Shown piece by piece: positions 45,321-58,637 of a DNA stretch of 64,000 bases. Positions within the stretch are counted from its first letter, which is position 1. Every line of letters begins with the position of its first letter. The stretch lies in assembly GCF_910592395.1 (NCBI RefSeq), contig NC_088320.1, positions 11,780,501 through 11,844,500 on the forward strand, in the 5' to 3' direction. Below the pieces are notes generated by a model, which made no database searches, was not told the DNA's origin, and worked only from the letters and a program-made list of their open reading frames with translations. The stretch comes from Lineus longissimus (lineage: Eukaryota; Nemertea; Pilidiophora; Heteronemertea; Lineidae). Position numbers and translations under genes: made by a program.

Positions 45321-45549
45321 CTTCAAGAGATTTGGCCCGTTTGATTTAATATCAGCACTACATGGACATGCAAACCCGGGGTAATATATTTAATTTCTAA
45401 TCACATCACTTCCATCAAAGACAGTTTGCTGAATTTTTATTTGGGGAAGCCCGTGAAGAAAGCTCCTAATGAATATGGATTTTCCAATATGATCACGGAG
45501 TTAAAGATGGCAGGTGACTAGCAGCATTAGGCCGTCTTCAGCGACAGAC

Positions 45550-46526
45550 AAAGGAGGATTCCGCGGTGACGTCACGGCTTTTCCAAGATGGCGCTGCAGA
45601 TTGTAAACAAACTCGATCCACGGCCAAGGGAAAATCAAGTCATCAAATAAAGTTAGATTTTTCGCATCAAATCAGAGTTATTAGTACTTTTCTGCTATGA
45701 AATAAGTCTTTAGACAATAAATTATCATTTGAATAATGAAAAGTGCTGTTTTGATGGGAAAAAATAGGGTTTTTTAAACCGAATAGCCGGGCACCGAATT
45801 TCCAAAATTAGCGATGGTTTCAAAACAGTCTCCCAAATATGGGGCAATCTCTTCATTACCATAATGGGATTTGGAGGCGTGGTTACAGATTTTACAAGTT
45901 TCAGACCTATAGAACCTAAAACTCGCATAGATCCCCATAGATCCCCTCTATTTGTCGAGTTAGCGCCCCTGTAAGTTCATGCATTTTCGGACACTAGAAC
46001 GAAATCTTCCTGCAGATATCGCGGTTTCGGTGATGATTTAAGGAGAAATTGACTGTTCTTAGTGTTGTATGGGACAGAAATGAGTTCATACTTCATGAAT
46101 ATATGAATATTTTATGATATGGGCGGGTTTCTAAGTCAAAACAATAACAAACTCAACTGCATCTCTACCGTGTATCGCATAGTGCATTGCCTAGTGTATT
46201 TCATTGTGTATTTTAGCGGAGACATTATTTCCGTACTTTGGCCACGCCAAACGTCTTTTTTATTCGTGGAAGTTAATCTGATATGTAAGTTTTATTTTAC
46301 ACAGGAAGAATTCATACTAGGTATTGCAATATTTCATATCTATTGGGTTTTTGTGTACAGGAGCGCACAAGACAGTGGGACGTGGAGATGTGTTCAGTGC
46401 TGGTGCTGTCAGTAGACTGAATCTGATTGGCCATAGCGGTCAGTCATATGGGACAAGGAGGATACCGCGGTGACGTCACATCACGTGATCACATCCCATA
46501 TTACTGATCGCTATGGCCAATCAGAG
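45550..46526 (+). mobile_element. Mutator-like element, copy 2, with inverted right terminus
   Basis: Matches the element at 1377-2320 in opposite orientation. The left end AAGGAGGATTCCGCGGTGAC is at 45551. At the right, the sequence reaches CATATGGGA (near 46452), then instead of the normal terminus shows the terminal 70 bp in flipped orientation (CAAGGAGGATACCGCGGTGA ... TATGGCCAATCAG, 46454-46524). This creates a hairpin with CTGATTGGCCATAGCG upstream. There is no TSD. It sits exactly where 3.0 kb of unit A (21894-24905) is missing from unit B. Confidence 0.75.
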
Positions 46527-49500
46527 GATCTAGGAATATTAAAAATTATATGGATTTTTGACATCGATAAACCCAAAATGTGCATCAAAAACAACCTGCA
46601 CATTGATGGAATACCAGTTTTTCCTGTTTATATATATCTCCATCCTTACAACGAAGGTCATAGAATCCAAATACATTGTATGCATTCGATCGACCATACC
46701 TTTAACACCGTGAAATCGAGGAATCTGGCAATAAAAAACAGATAATTGAGAAGTGTCATCTTGTTTCCGAAATTTGGTTCAGTGAGGTTGTTACCTCCGC
46801 AATTACTGGACTCATGGTTGGTTGGGAAATGTCGACAGTGTCACCAGTATAACCTGATGGAATGATCCGCAAGCGTAAAAATTGTAAACTGGAGAGTCGC
46901 AAGCAACATTATCTCAGGGGCAGAGCGTAATTCCTCCTAGTTTCCGATTCGAGGTCATCCCTCGCAAGAAGAATGTTTGCTGATCAAACCGATATCGCTG
47001 ATATAATTATGATACATTTTAGAAGTCCAGCGGATGGAGGCGATCGCGAAAAACCCTTGCCCTGCGAATTGCACGCCTGTGTTCAATTTCATGTTGCCAA
47101 GCCAATATCAACAAAATCATCCCCGACGAGCGCTGTGCTAAAAATGAACTGAAAGAAATATTCAACTTAGAGTTAAGACTGGCCCGGAGGTGTCTCGATT
47201 TGAGTGGTTTACCTGACTTAAGCATGTTTATGAATGACTTATTTTATGTGAGTACCCCACCTAAACTAAAGATGCATTTTAGGTGCCCCACTTTGACTTA
47301 TGTAGCTTTATGAATACGAGCCCAATCTACTGCACCAGAGAAACTTTCAGTAATAAAAAATCATCTCCGATATCCTTCCGGCTGAGTTTTGTTGATAATC
47401 CTGATTATGCTGATAGCTGGGGGAAGCATGTTGTATAGAAGTACTCTTATGTAATCTACCTTCTCGGTCTGGGAGTGAAATTGTTACCTGCTGTGCAGGC
47501 ATTATCATGATAATGTTAACAACCTGAATCAAAATTGACCACAATCAAGCCATAACTGGTACCAATGAGCCGAGAGGTACTTCCTCACGTAAATGTAGGA
47601 TCATTCTCCAATGCACACATAATATACAAGCATATTTTCCTCTGCTATGATTGGCCTCCATTGGACCAAAAATCGTCGAGTCTGTTGTAATGTAACTCTG
47701 TTGTTATCTACTACTACTAAGTGAACGTTCATTTCTATTTCTGTCTTGAACCAATCAAATCCGTCTGATGGCCGAAATCACCGCGCTTCAAATCACCTTC
47801 CTACACAAAAATTAACCTCACGACACAACACTTTTTCATATATCATAAGTACAAGGAGAGAATCGATCGGTCAAAGACTTGAAATGCGATATACAACATG
47901 TTTTGATTTGTTTTAATAGAAAAAGCATGAAAAGTCGAACATGTCCAATAGATTTCAGCTCATTCAGATTCAAAGGCGGCCATTCCAAGCAGTGAAAGCG
48001 GGCCATCCCATTACACCACTACCACTGCGCCGGGGTATGGTGTACATGGTGTAGCATCTCAGTCGGTGATGTTTGTTTGCTCTTTAGTGCAGATTGGCGG
48101 TAATGCATGAAAGGAAACCAAACCGAATCAAACCCGTAACCGCAACAAAGCACTATTCCACCACCAAGAATGTAATAATATCGCCAAATTCACCAACAAA
48201 TAAGCATGAGCAGATCTATCATCAGCGAGTCGTGTTCGGAACAGTGCAGTCACATTACCAGCCACCCCGAATGTATGTCGTCCCAGCCCATTCCAGTGCA
48301 GTCCGTTAGGTCAATTCGATGAGGCCCCTGCAGCCCAGCTAACTCTCCAAAGAAGAGGTAACGATTTCGTCAGTTTCAATTTTGAAAGTGTATCAGGTAA
48401 AATGGGGTAATTGTAGCCCATGTCTAATTGTAGCCCCTGACTATGTTTTTGATTCATATTCCAGTAACCATGGCACCATTCAACCATTCAGCCAACCCAA
48501 GCATGGATATGAAAGAGATGACTCTTGAGTTTCACAACATAAATAGTTTTGGATTATGCAACGTGTTATGTAAGAGCTTTTGCTATAAGAAGTAAACAAA
48601 TCATACACCTACACAAAAAATTTGGGATTGAACTTTTTGCAGGTATGAATTTTCAAAACTTACAGAGCATTGATATTGTATATTTGAAACTTGGTTCAGG
48701 TGATCAGTATTGAGTGTGGAGAATGTTGTATGCGGCATTTGATGTCATTATTAAAAGTAAATTTTTCAGAGAAACTTTTCTGACCAAGGTACCCTCAGGG
48801 TATTTGTAGCCCCTATTTATAGCTCAATATATCCTGTCATGAATCACGAAGTTTATGTACTACCAACAATGATACATTCGAGGTTTCATACCAGTTTATC
48901 TAACATTATTTCGAAATATAATATTTTCAAAGTTACTGGTGTCTCTAGTTAGAGCCAAACCATTGACTAGATAGCAGCATTTCTTATGGTACATGTACAT
49001 TGCATTTATACCATTAAAGTGATGCCAGCTATAATATGGATTGATACATGACCCATCCCTGAAGCTAAAGTTTTTAACGGCGCAGGACAACTCCGTCAGT
49101 CAATTCAGAATATCAGAAGCTGTTGTCTGACACAAGGTGTAATGTACAACAGATCTAGAGGTGATAAATATAACTTTGTGTATTATTACGAGTTTAAAAT
49201 CAGTCGGATTTGCGACGACATTGTTTAAATTGTTGGTAAGTGATTGCATCGAACATCACTTGATGTGTTCAATAAATACCTTTTGATACCAGCAAAATCA
49301 CGTCGTCAACCTAGATTGTAATAATACTAAATGTTTTATTACCATTAAAGACCATAAACCTGTGAAAAAGTGTTCTCATGCATAAAAAACAAGTAATTTG
49401 AAATTTCAGTCAGGGCTACAATTACCCCAAAGCCACGAGGTAATTGTAGCCCCTGACCACATGTCTTGAATTGTCTCTCAGGAGCATTGTTTTAGACAAA

Positions 49501-49640
49501 ATGCTCTGAATTACAGGCAATATTATTGGAAGAGGTGCCACTACAAGATCCAGGCCGGTTTTTGTGAATCTGCTGGGAAACCTCTTGCGTAACCAAGGTT
49601 ATAGGTGAAAAAGGGGCTACAACTACCCAATTTTACCTTG
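46527..49640. mobile_element. Foldback element, copy in unit B, left arm deleted
   Basis: Retains the centre and the right arm (about 48396-49640) of the element at 22282-28026. The right terminus ...CCCAATTTTACCTT is near 49627-49640. The left arm and the nested FLYWCH element are absent. Confidence 0.75.
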
Positions 49641-50804
49641 CCTATATTTGTCGCATGCAACCATGATCGCAGGTCCCTGTGAAAAAGCACTAGTTTGCTT
49701 TAAGTTCATTGATCTGAATCACAATAGCTAGGTAACTGTATGAACATGGCGCGTATGGTACAGTATTATTCTATTCCGTGATATCGCTTTTCAAGGCAAT
49801 CGATGTCAAAATAAGCATATAATACTCATGCATTGTTTTCTTTTAATCAATCATGTGTTGTTATTGATTAAACGTTGTCTATGTCATCGCGATCTATTGG
49901 ATTTGTGTATCACAGATGCCAATTCAGAGAGGTGACTCAACATGCTTGTTTTGTAAACACCTTTATCCTGATCAGCGCCTCTTGTAGGGATCGAGCTCTG
50001 ATGTTGTGGCGGCAAACGATTGTTTCCGACATTATTTCCCCGCCAGCAGAGCCACATCAACAGACCGGCGGCATTAGAGGCGTTGATCAGGAAAGAGGCC
50101 ATAACTGTGCTTCGGAATTGGATCCGAGTGTTGCTAAAATATCTTCAAAACCCGCGACGGTTTTCAATTCTAAAATACCTACCTTTTCTAGCCACTAAAA
50201 TTTGTGTGATCAACATTATCTTCCGATTTTCCCATCTCGCTCCGGTCCGCTCACCAAGCATTTTGCACAACGGATTTCAGCAAACGATGACTTACTTTAA
50301 AGAGTAAGTAGAAAGCATTCGAAATACCGTTTACCGGTGAGACACTAACTCGATATATCACAAGTGACAACATTTCTGTGCCGAAATGTTGCCACATAAC
50401 CTATATCGGAGATTTAAAGCGCCGTTCAAGGGGCAAATATCTTGGCGCCAAAAACAGACGTCGGCCATGTTTGGGAAAATCACGTCATTAAACGTAAAAT
50501 CCGAGAAAAACGTCCTCGTATCGCCGACGTGTCGAGTACTTGGGTGGCACTACACAGTGCGGAGGACGGCAGCGTCAAATAGGCACGAGGTAGTCTTTCA
50601 GTTCCTGTTGGGGTCTATTCATACATCACAGGCACCATAATCTATACATTTCTGGGTTCATATTAATCCAGAGAAGAAGTCTACAACATTTTCATTGCAT
50701 TTATTTATAAGTGCACCGATGGGCGGCGCCACATTTGACACCACTCGGATCTTGAAAATGGTAAATATTTTACCAAGGAATGGCATGATGTGTGCGATCT
50801 TCAG
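49641..50804. other. Unassigned duplicated sequence, unit B
   Basis: Counterpart of 28027-29191. Same small open frames, no domain. Confidence 0.4.
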
Positions 50805-51000
50805 ACGGGCCTCAATTGGTACAAAATGAATGATTTGGGAATAACATTACCACCGGCAGATAGCCAAATGCATCTAGTTTCTTTATTTGTTGTGAAAACG
50901 TGGGGTCATCTCGGCTATGTTTTCGCTATATGGCCAAGAATTCGGACGAGCATAATTGACACTTGCACAACTGCGCCCAACCTCGCGTGGCAGATGAAAG
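50805..51000 (+). CDS. Possible internal exon, unit B
   Basis: Counterpart of 29192-29387 with acceptor TCTTCAG and donor AAAG|GTATGT intact and the frame open. Three residues differ from unit A (Asn to Lys, Cys to Trp, Asn to Ser), so constraint looks weak. Flanked by the 17-bp inverted repeats as in A. Confidence 0.3.
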
Positions 51001-53396
51001 GTATGTTACATATTGAGGTCAAACTGAGCATTGAGACCCGCTTCAAATGGCACAGATGCTAGGCTCATAAAATCGCCAAAGATCCCTCTGCCTATGGAAA
51101 CAAAGACCAAGGCGTCAAAGTAAGTAGTATTTGGAACAGGATGGACCCATTCATGAACATGGAAACGACCTGCGTCTTAAGAACTACATTTCTCTTGGTG
51201 GGGGGGGGGGGGGGACGGACCCCGTCCCCACTGTGTAGTGCCACCTTGCGAAATGTACGTACCTCGGCGCAATAGAGGTCGATATAACGTAACATACAAT
51301 TTTGTGACGTCGTACGATGTAAATGGCACCCTTCATGGACCAGTGCGGTTCTTTTGGCGGGAATACAAGTTGCCTCATCATGACGAGCCGTGTTTGACAC
51401 ATACATTTAGCATTTGGGCTCATATGCTGCAGAAAATTATCATTTATGAAGCGGCTGTGGTTGGGATGAACTTTTGAATGGATTAAAGCGCAGGGACAAG
51501 CTGTAATGATCAATTTGAAGTAGGTTTGATGAAAATCAAAGAGAAATTGTGAACTGTAGAGCGATTTTCTAGATTTCTGAACATCTCGGACCAAACTAAT
51601 ATGAAAAGTCAAGGACTTAGTGCGCCCCCTTTAGGTCGGGGAGCACCCCCTAACCCCCTACGATAGCATAACGTTTTTACCCAGTACAATGGAGGGGAAA
51701 TCCTCCAAACCCCCCTTGTTGGGACAATCCATAGTTCCTTCCGACATATTTTTGTTTTGGTAATACATTGTCCATACTGAGTGTAAGTCACTGTTATATA
51801 TTATCCGGGGGCCCCCCCCCCCCCCCCCCATTTTAGCCTTGCTGCCAGGCAGATTATTCATCATTCCTTCCCTCAAGCTTTTAAGAGAGTTCATATTTGT
51901 TCCAATCATGGCAAATTGGTTTCACGGATGCTACAAGCCTATACCAGGCCTCGAGATGAAATTCACCTCTATGGATCTCTTATGGTTGGGATCTTAGAGG
52001 TGATTTACAGGCTTCAAATCCTTGTTGCATTTCAAATCGAGAGCAGGAAGTCTACTAGGTGTTATAAGAAACAGACTATAACAAAAATAACCCAATTGAA
52101 CTACAGGCCCTGTGATGTAATCACCTGGTATGGTAATGTGCCATGATTGGTTAGCATGATTATAGGCCAATGTTTATTTACATAATACAAAGGAATAAAG
52201 TTCACCCATGACTAATAATGATAAATTCATTTTGAATTTACATCATATTTAGGCATTAATTTCATGACTGGCTTGGCCCTGCTGATGCCTTTAGCTTGTA
52301 TAAGTCACTAATCTTGTTAAAGCCAAGGGAACGACAAACCTTATAGACAGGATAGTATAACATCGTCCGCTAGGGTGCAGAAATTCGGTCATTCATGGAT
52401 CTCTAGCCAACATGCTCGCGCAATCGGCGTTTGGATTATGATTATGATTTTGCTTGTGAAACGCTGCTAAATACAAATAATGTGTTTAGTTATGTTTGCA
52501 TTTTATATCGGGGGTGGTTCGAAAATTGAAATTAATTCAATAATTGAATAATTAGGGCCTACAGCCAACCAAGGGCAATCAAATATGCGACTCCGAGGAG
52601 CTACCTGGTGACGAGATGGTTGGTGATGAGATTAGTTCTACCCCGCAATAAAATCGGCGCCATTTTGATATCAAAAGTGCGACAAGAAAATATTTCTTGG
52701 TATATGGATTCGATTGACCAAATAAGGAAAATATTTCCCCACGTGTAAAGCTTACGCGCCCCCACCTAAGGGGGGGGGGGGGCGTATAATTATTTGTTCG
52801 CATGGATGATGTTCTTAATCCTTTGATACAAGTGTTGTTACAATTACATGTGGCACCATAAAACCAGAACTTACTTGGTCTCAGCTAATTGTTGTGTCAG
52901 GCATTTTGCCGACGAATGTTTAGGGTCACTACTGGCTGCAGATCACCGTATGTAGTTTTTACACAAATTACCCTATAGGCACAGATCCGTCAGACATTCT
53001 ATGAAAAACATCAAAATTTGCCACAAAAAGTACAAACTTCTCCAAAATCATGGGAAGTGTCCGCAAGGAATGCTTTTGCTTTAAAGTGAAGTCGCCACCA
53101 CTTAAAATTCCATCAAGAGCCAGTTTTTAGAAGAAGCAGACAGTGGGTGAGAAAATGACCGTCTCAGATTTGCCTGATTTTTTGGGGGTAAAAGGTTATG
53201 GGTAGATAGAAAAATCCTGAAATTCCAGGTTCCTAAATCCAGCAGTTTTTTTTCTAGGGCCTCTCTGGAACAGTTTATGTGGACACTGATTCCTTAGGAG
53301 TTAAAGTCCCTTTTTTCTGTGGGTGATATACAGAAAGAAGAAGTGAACAAAATAACATATTTTCAATTTGACTGAGTGATTTATTTCGATAATGAT
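51001..53396. other. Duplicated intergenic sequence, unit B
   Basis: Counterpart of 29388-31785 with longer homopolymers (G run at 51199-51213, C run at 51810-51829, G run at 52770-52782). No gene called. Confidence 0.4.
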
Positions 53397-53546
53397 TTAC
53401 ATCATTGGTTCCTCGGCCGTAGAACAACCAGCCTTTGGTTCGTCGCGAGTCTCCGCATCCCCAGCATCACCTCTCACCGAGCCATTGTCTTCAACTCGTT
53501 CGCCGATCCTCGAAACAACCCGATACCAGAGTATCCCTTTGTCAAG
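53397..53546 (-). CDS. Probable terminal coding exon, unit B
   Basis: Identical to 31786-31935, with the same acceptor and the AATAAA signal at 53385-53380. See unit A entry. Confidence 0.5.
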   Translation of the reverse strand, partial: LDKGILWYRVVSRIGERVEDNGSVRGDAGDAETRDEPKAGCSTAEEPMM

Positions 53547-53682
53547 CTGAAATAGGAAGACTAGATAATATACGGTATCCGATTCGTCAATGAACAGACT
53601 CCATGAGGTCAACACTACTAACTTAAATTATAATATAGTCCTGACGGCCCTCAATTTCAATGTGATATATTGGAAATAATGT

Positions 53683-54752
53683 GAAGTGTACGTCTTAGAG
53701 ACCACCATTCCTAGGTATTGTTGTTCCATAGACTACCACACCTAGCAACTAATGTCTCATGAGACACCTATCCCTAGGTTGGACAGTCCATTGGACATTA
53801 GTAACCGTGTTCACAGTCCGGACACATTCAAAACTAGAGATAAGTGTCCAATGAACTTCTATTCCTAGCTACGAGAGTCCGATGGACATTGAATCACGCG
53901 TTCAGTATCCGGGGACATTAAATCCTAGGTACTAAGGTCCAAACTACTCCTATTCCTAGAGTTAAAGGTCCGGACGATTGAACTCAGAAGATTTTAACCA
54001 CTCGGTTGGCTAAGATTCCAATTTTTTCCTAATCTGATTCATTAAAAGGGAGAACCTGGATAACTCAATCACATGCACTATAAAGTAAAACGCCTACTTT
54101 GTAGTTTTTTAGCGGCAACACGCCGAAGAACTCGCTTCTGGTTTGCATTTGCTTTAGCGGGGTATTTTCTAAACGACAAATACCAAAAAACTTCCGCTGG
54201 AGAACTGATGTTTCTCGGCCGTGTTGCGCGTGTCCTCTCCATTTCGAATGGCAGAGCATTGGCTAGGCGGAGCATTTTATAGCAACTTTTGATAGTACTT
54301 ACGCAACACATTTTTTTATTAAGATGACGAAATTGTCATATGAAAAAAAGAAAAAAAGAGAGTCAATCGCGCCGATACTAACCATTGTATTATATTATTA
54401 CAGTAACTAAATAGGAAAATCGCCAAGGCCACAAGACTCTCAACCATGAACCAGGCACTGTTCCACTGCGCCATGAGAGCCGAAGGAAAATGACCCGATT
54501 TTTAGCCTACCTATTCCTACAATCAAATACCATGTCACATTACGCGACTATTTATATAAGGAATGGGCATTATCTGCGTGGGACTTTATGCGCTGTTACT
54601 GCTGTAAAAGCGATCAATGTCCCTAGTGGCTAAAGTCCGCATGTCCCTATACAGGACCAGGGATAGATGTCCGGTAAAGACTATTATCCGGAGGACCCCC
54701 ATCCCTGGGAACAGGGGTCCGGACTATTTAAGGGTTAGACGTGTGTAACTTC
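53683..54752. mobile_element. Element with GAAGT...ACGTCT ends, unit B
   Basis: Counterpart of 32072-33137. The left half is identical; small changes lie near 54345-54410 (A-rich tract) and near 54741 (an added GT). Confidence 0.45.
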
Positions 54753-55214
54753 TCATTAATAAATTTCAGGGCCTATTCATATTCTGTGAAGATTTACATG
54801 AAGGACCTGAATCTGTCTATTCAGTAATTAATCGCTGTTTTAAGCTAAACACCCTTACGTTACTACACCAATCGACTTTACCTAAACCAGCAGAAACACG
54901 CAAATACATAAACTATAACCTCACCAACGGATGATGAGTCAACTTTTGCCAATATGCTAATATTCCTAGCTGACATTTTAACCAAATTGGGTACCTACAT
55001 AATTCACCATAGCAAAGACAGTTACTACACGACTAATTGGGGACACATAGTTAATGCTTACAAAATTCCATGTGTAATGCTTCTAGTTGGCTGGATTTAC
55101 CGCTGTCCCAGACTCCGCAATCATATTCGTCAACATTTTCAACGAGGCCGTTATTGAATTAGATCACATCGTTGTCGCCAGCTCGACCACTCTTTCTAAA
55201 AACCTAGGCTTAGT

Positions 55215-56990
55215 TTCACTCAGGTTCACAGATATGCCCCACATCAATCAATAATCAAGGAGTGCGTCCAATTGTTTTATAGACCAACGGCCGATCTCGA
55301 AACTAAGATTGTGTCGTCTGCATACATCATACAAAATACAGAAGACAGACTTTCGCCTTGTTGCAGACCAGAAACACTGGTGAACTCGTTACTCATTTCA
55401 CCATTTCATCTGACCGTTGAACACAAGCACTTTTGCATGGAGTTTAAAATACCGAACATTTTACCTTTAAGACCATATTTCATAAGCTTATACAATAGAC
55501 CTTTTTTGTCAAACGCTCGTGAGTAATCGACAAAGCAACAGTATAACCGTTCGTTTATATTGACATATCGCTCGACCATGCTTCTAAGTGTGAACGCTAC
55601 ATCTAGTGTACCAAGTCCTGGTCTAAAAACCAGCCTGACCATTTCAAAGCATATTCTGTCCTTGAGACCAATTCATAGGTCTGGCATTTAGCACGGAGGT
55701 GAACATTTCACCTAAATTACTAATCAGAGAGATGCCACGATAATTAGTAATCTCATTAGCACCGTTTTCTTATGTAACGGCACAATAACAGCATTGCTCC
55801 AAAGCTTTGGATAGGCGCCTACAGAGAACACACGATTGAATAACTTATTTAAAGGGAACTGAAACCGCCAAGCCAGTTCGTATGACCTCGTTTTCATTTC
55901 CCGCGTATGGGGTGATCAGAACGAGGCATGAATGAAACATCGCGCCTAGCTGTCAATCATTGAGTGACGTCACTACTATGGAATTTACTACGAAAACTCA
56001 TGAATGAAAGATCGCATGACTCACGTGATTCTCACATGATTCTCAATATTAACAAATTGAACTGCGCATGCTCGGGCACTGGGGGCGGAACTACAAATCT
56101 GAACTCGTATAGGAAGTTGGAAGTTTGGCTTTCTCGGGCGGTGAAAGTCGAAAAGTTGAATAAATCGCTCGGCGGTTCCAGTTCCCTTTAAGACCGGTAA
56201 CAACATTACATTGTTTTCCAGTATACATTCTGTTAGGATACTGTCCTCCGCGGGAGCCTTATTTCTATCCAACTTATAGCGATAGCGCTAAGAAGCCCAG
56301 CATCACTAAAGACAGCTCAGGCGTGTTGACTAAGTAAGTCAAGTTCGCTGCTATTTTATTTTCTACCTGAAGTTGTCATGGAACTCATTAGCGACCAGTG
56401 TGTTACGGGGTCCGGCTTCTTTCCATTTTAGAATTTTGAAATATTTTCTAGGATTGCGTTTTTTCAGTACCTGCATTGAAAGAGACAGCCTACTTAAACG
56501 CCCTTTTCTTAGCTAGTAACAGTTCGTAGGCGGGCTTAGACCGGCTTCTTTTGAACTCCTTTAGCGCAGCCTTGTTGAATTTCATTTTATCATAACATTC
56601 GCGTTTGAACCAGTTGGGAGCGTCTCCTAACGAAAACACAAGAGTACACTTTTCAGGAAAAATACGTGTCCCCAATTGGCTGTCATGCGGTAGTAACGAG
56701 ATCGACATAATGATTGACTCCCAATTCATTCGCGGAATGAGCTGTAGGTCTTCTGTAAGTTTTTTTATTGTGTTCTCCAGGTCATTTTAAAATTGATTAG
56801 CATGTGCATCGTTCCGTGCCACTCGATCATACGAAGTGCAAGCTTTGCAATTATTGATAGGAGTGGCAGCTTCAGAATTAACACCAGCAATAAAACAGCT
56901 AATAGGAACATGGCTAGATGTTGTGCTTAGGTCAACCACTTTGAATGACTCGACGAAACTAGTGCTATGATGGACGTGCCATTATGGGTA
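55215..56990 (-). pseudogene. Non-LTR retrotransposon ORF2 remnant, unit B
   Basis: Counterpart of 33600-35335 and better preserved in the RT. 55406-55642 reads FRPGLGTLDVAFTLRSMVER, then LYCCFVDYSRAFD with the RT motif-A Asp, then GLLYKLMKYGLKGKMF. The linker QLGTRIFPEK...DAPNWFKREC lies at 56490-56729. Other parts carry stops and frameshifts, and a TTAA MITE (55849-56191) splits it. Not functional. Confidence 0.75.
55849..56191. mobile_element. TTAA-flanked MITE, only in unit B
   Basis: The 335-bp insert 55853-56187 has inverted ends AGGGAACTGAAACCGCC / GGCGGTTCCAGTTCCCT and TTAA at both sides. Unit A has the single TTAA empty site at 34381-34384. A TTAA target duplication is typical of piggyBac and Kolobok groups. 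It contains TGACGTCAC. No coding capacity. Confidence 0.85.
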
Positions 56991-57140
56991 AAGCATGTGA
57001 ACCTTCAACTATCGGGGTTTGTATCTCCATTCAGAATTGACAAGCCGCACGAGCCACATAAATAAAGAAGACTTCCACCCTGAGCATTCACATTCATAAC
57101 TCTTCAGAACTCCTCTCCTCGGAAAGTGAATGATCAGAGA

Positions 57141-57665
57141 ATTCTTCTTCTTTTCGGCGTTCGCCCGGCACTTGGAGCTGATTTTCTCCAGAGAGCATTC
57201 TTGTTCCAAAGCAGGATGACTGTTTATGCGTGACACTACGGTTATGCGCCAATTGGGTTTATTGGCCTAGTGAATCCGACTTCGGCGAAAGGCTGAGTCC
57301 ACGCGAGCTACTCATGTTTCACTTGGTGGGGTCTTGAACCTGCCCTGGCATAGACGCAAGATACAATGAACCTCGGTTTTAATTTTTAATGTCTCATTCG
57401 AAGGACTGTGAAGAGCCTTGAAAAGCCACGCCGGTGTACCAGCGATAGCAGTCCTAGGGTTAGTTGTCCCCAAAACAAAACACGGGTATTGTCAACGGTT
57501 ATGGTTAGGGTTAGTCGTATACTCGTAAAAAGAGAACACCAAGCCTTAATCAGCTTTTACAATAGAAAGCGGACTATGGTTCCATGAGGACTTTGATTGC
57601 GATCACACCGGTTCATCCAGAAATACAATTTGGGTTCTCCCCGAATCGAAACCGGGCCGCGATAT
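57141..57665 (-). mobile_element. tRNA-derived SINE, 5'-truncated, unit B
   Basis: Counterpart of 35496-36020, with a small deletion near 57410 and split by the CCGG-flanked mini-element at 57432-57611. Confidence 0.8.
57432..57611. mobile_element. Mini-element TGT...ACA with CCGG duplication, inside SINE (unit B)
   Basis: 172-bp copy (57436-57607) of the insert at 35795-35967, CCGG on both sides. The right terminus reads GCGATCACA here against CACGTTCACA in A. Confidence 0.75.
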
Positions 57666-57819
57666 TTTTTTCCCAAATGACATATCCATTGCAATTGTTA
57701 TTCGTAGTTCCTATTGCTCTTCTATCATAAAGAGGGCGTGGGCGCAGGGGACGGTAAGGGTCAGGGTTAGGGTAAGGGTTAGACGAATTTCACCCACTCA
57801 TTGCGGAAATATATTAACA

Positions 57820-58168
57820 CTCGCCACTGTTTCGCCAAGCGTTTCTATGCATTATGAATCGATAGCTGTGGAAACAATCCAAACCCTCGATTACTTCCCT
57901 TCTGATTACGTCTCTCTGTCCTCTTAAGGTCTCAACTGCAGCGACGATTCTGGAACATAAGTCATTGATATCTTGTGGAGGCAACTTGTAAACTTGATTC
58001 TAAAGATGTCCCCACAAAACAACCCACAGGGGGTGAGGTTCCGGGGACCTTTGTTGGCCTCTCAATCTCATGGCTGATCGCACCAAATGCATCTGCTACT
58101 TGCTTGAGGCTTCCAGTCCTCAACCACTCTGTTACCGCAAACACACGCCGCTCAGTAGTAAGCTGCAT
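57820..58168 (-). pseudogene. Transposase HTH plus C-terminal end, unit B
   Basis: Counterpart of 36180-36524, with the N-terminal HTH frame (58168 downward) intact and the same internal deletion. One residue differs in the 68-codon frame. Confidence 0.6.
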
Positions 58169-58447
58169 TTTTCTGGTCTGAGAAAATGAGCAACCTTTTC
58201 AACTTCAAGGAGGGTGCAATGAATAAAATATGCAGAGGATTGCATAATTTTGAGGCCCAACAAAAGCCCTGCACTGGGCAAACAAGGTTCGATCATTACC
58301 AAAACATCTATCTGGTGCAAGACCAGTTCTGCCATGGTTGATTGAACTCTTTCGTGCTCAATCATCTGTGACAGTAAATTGGATTTATTGGTGTCATAAG
58401 AAAGAGGACATCATTAGGTAATAAATGGTTGTTGCCAATTTCCAAAA

Positions 58448-58637
58448 TGTGACCCGTCTCATCATAACCAGGCGCATATCGCACAGAAGATGAGCCTAAA
58501 TGACACCAGGAGATAATGAAAGAAATTGACGTGCTCATATTTCACAAAAGACAGACAATAGAGAAATGAACAAACAGTCCGTCTAAACCTGCCAAGCTCA
58601 GAGCGACATGCGCCTGGTTTTGCTGTGACGGGTTACA
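58448..58637. mobile_element. MITE with TGTGACCCGTC ends, complete in unit B
   Basis: Left end TGTGACCCGTC then AACCAGGCGCATATCGC; right end GCGACATGCGCCTGGTTTTG then TGTGACGGGTTACA. These form about 35-bp imperfect TIRs around a 190-bp body without genes. No clear TSD. In unit A the left end is deleted. Confidence 0.65.
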
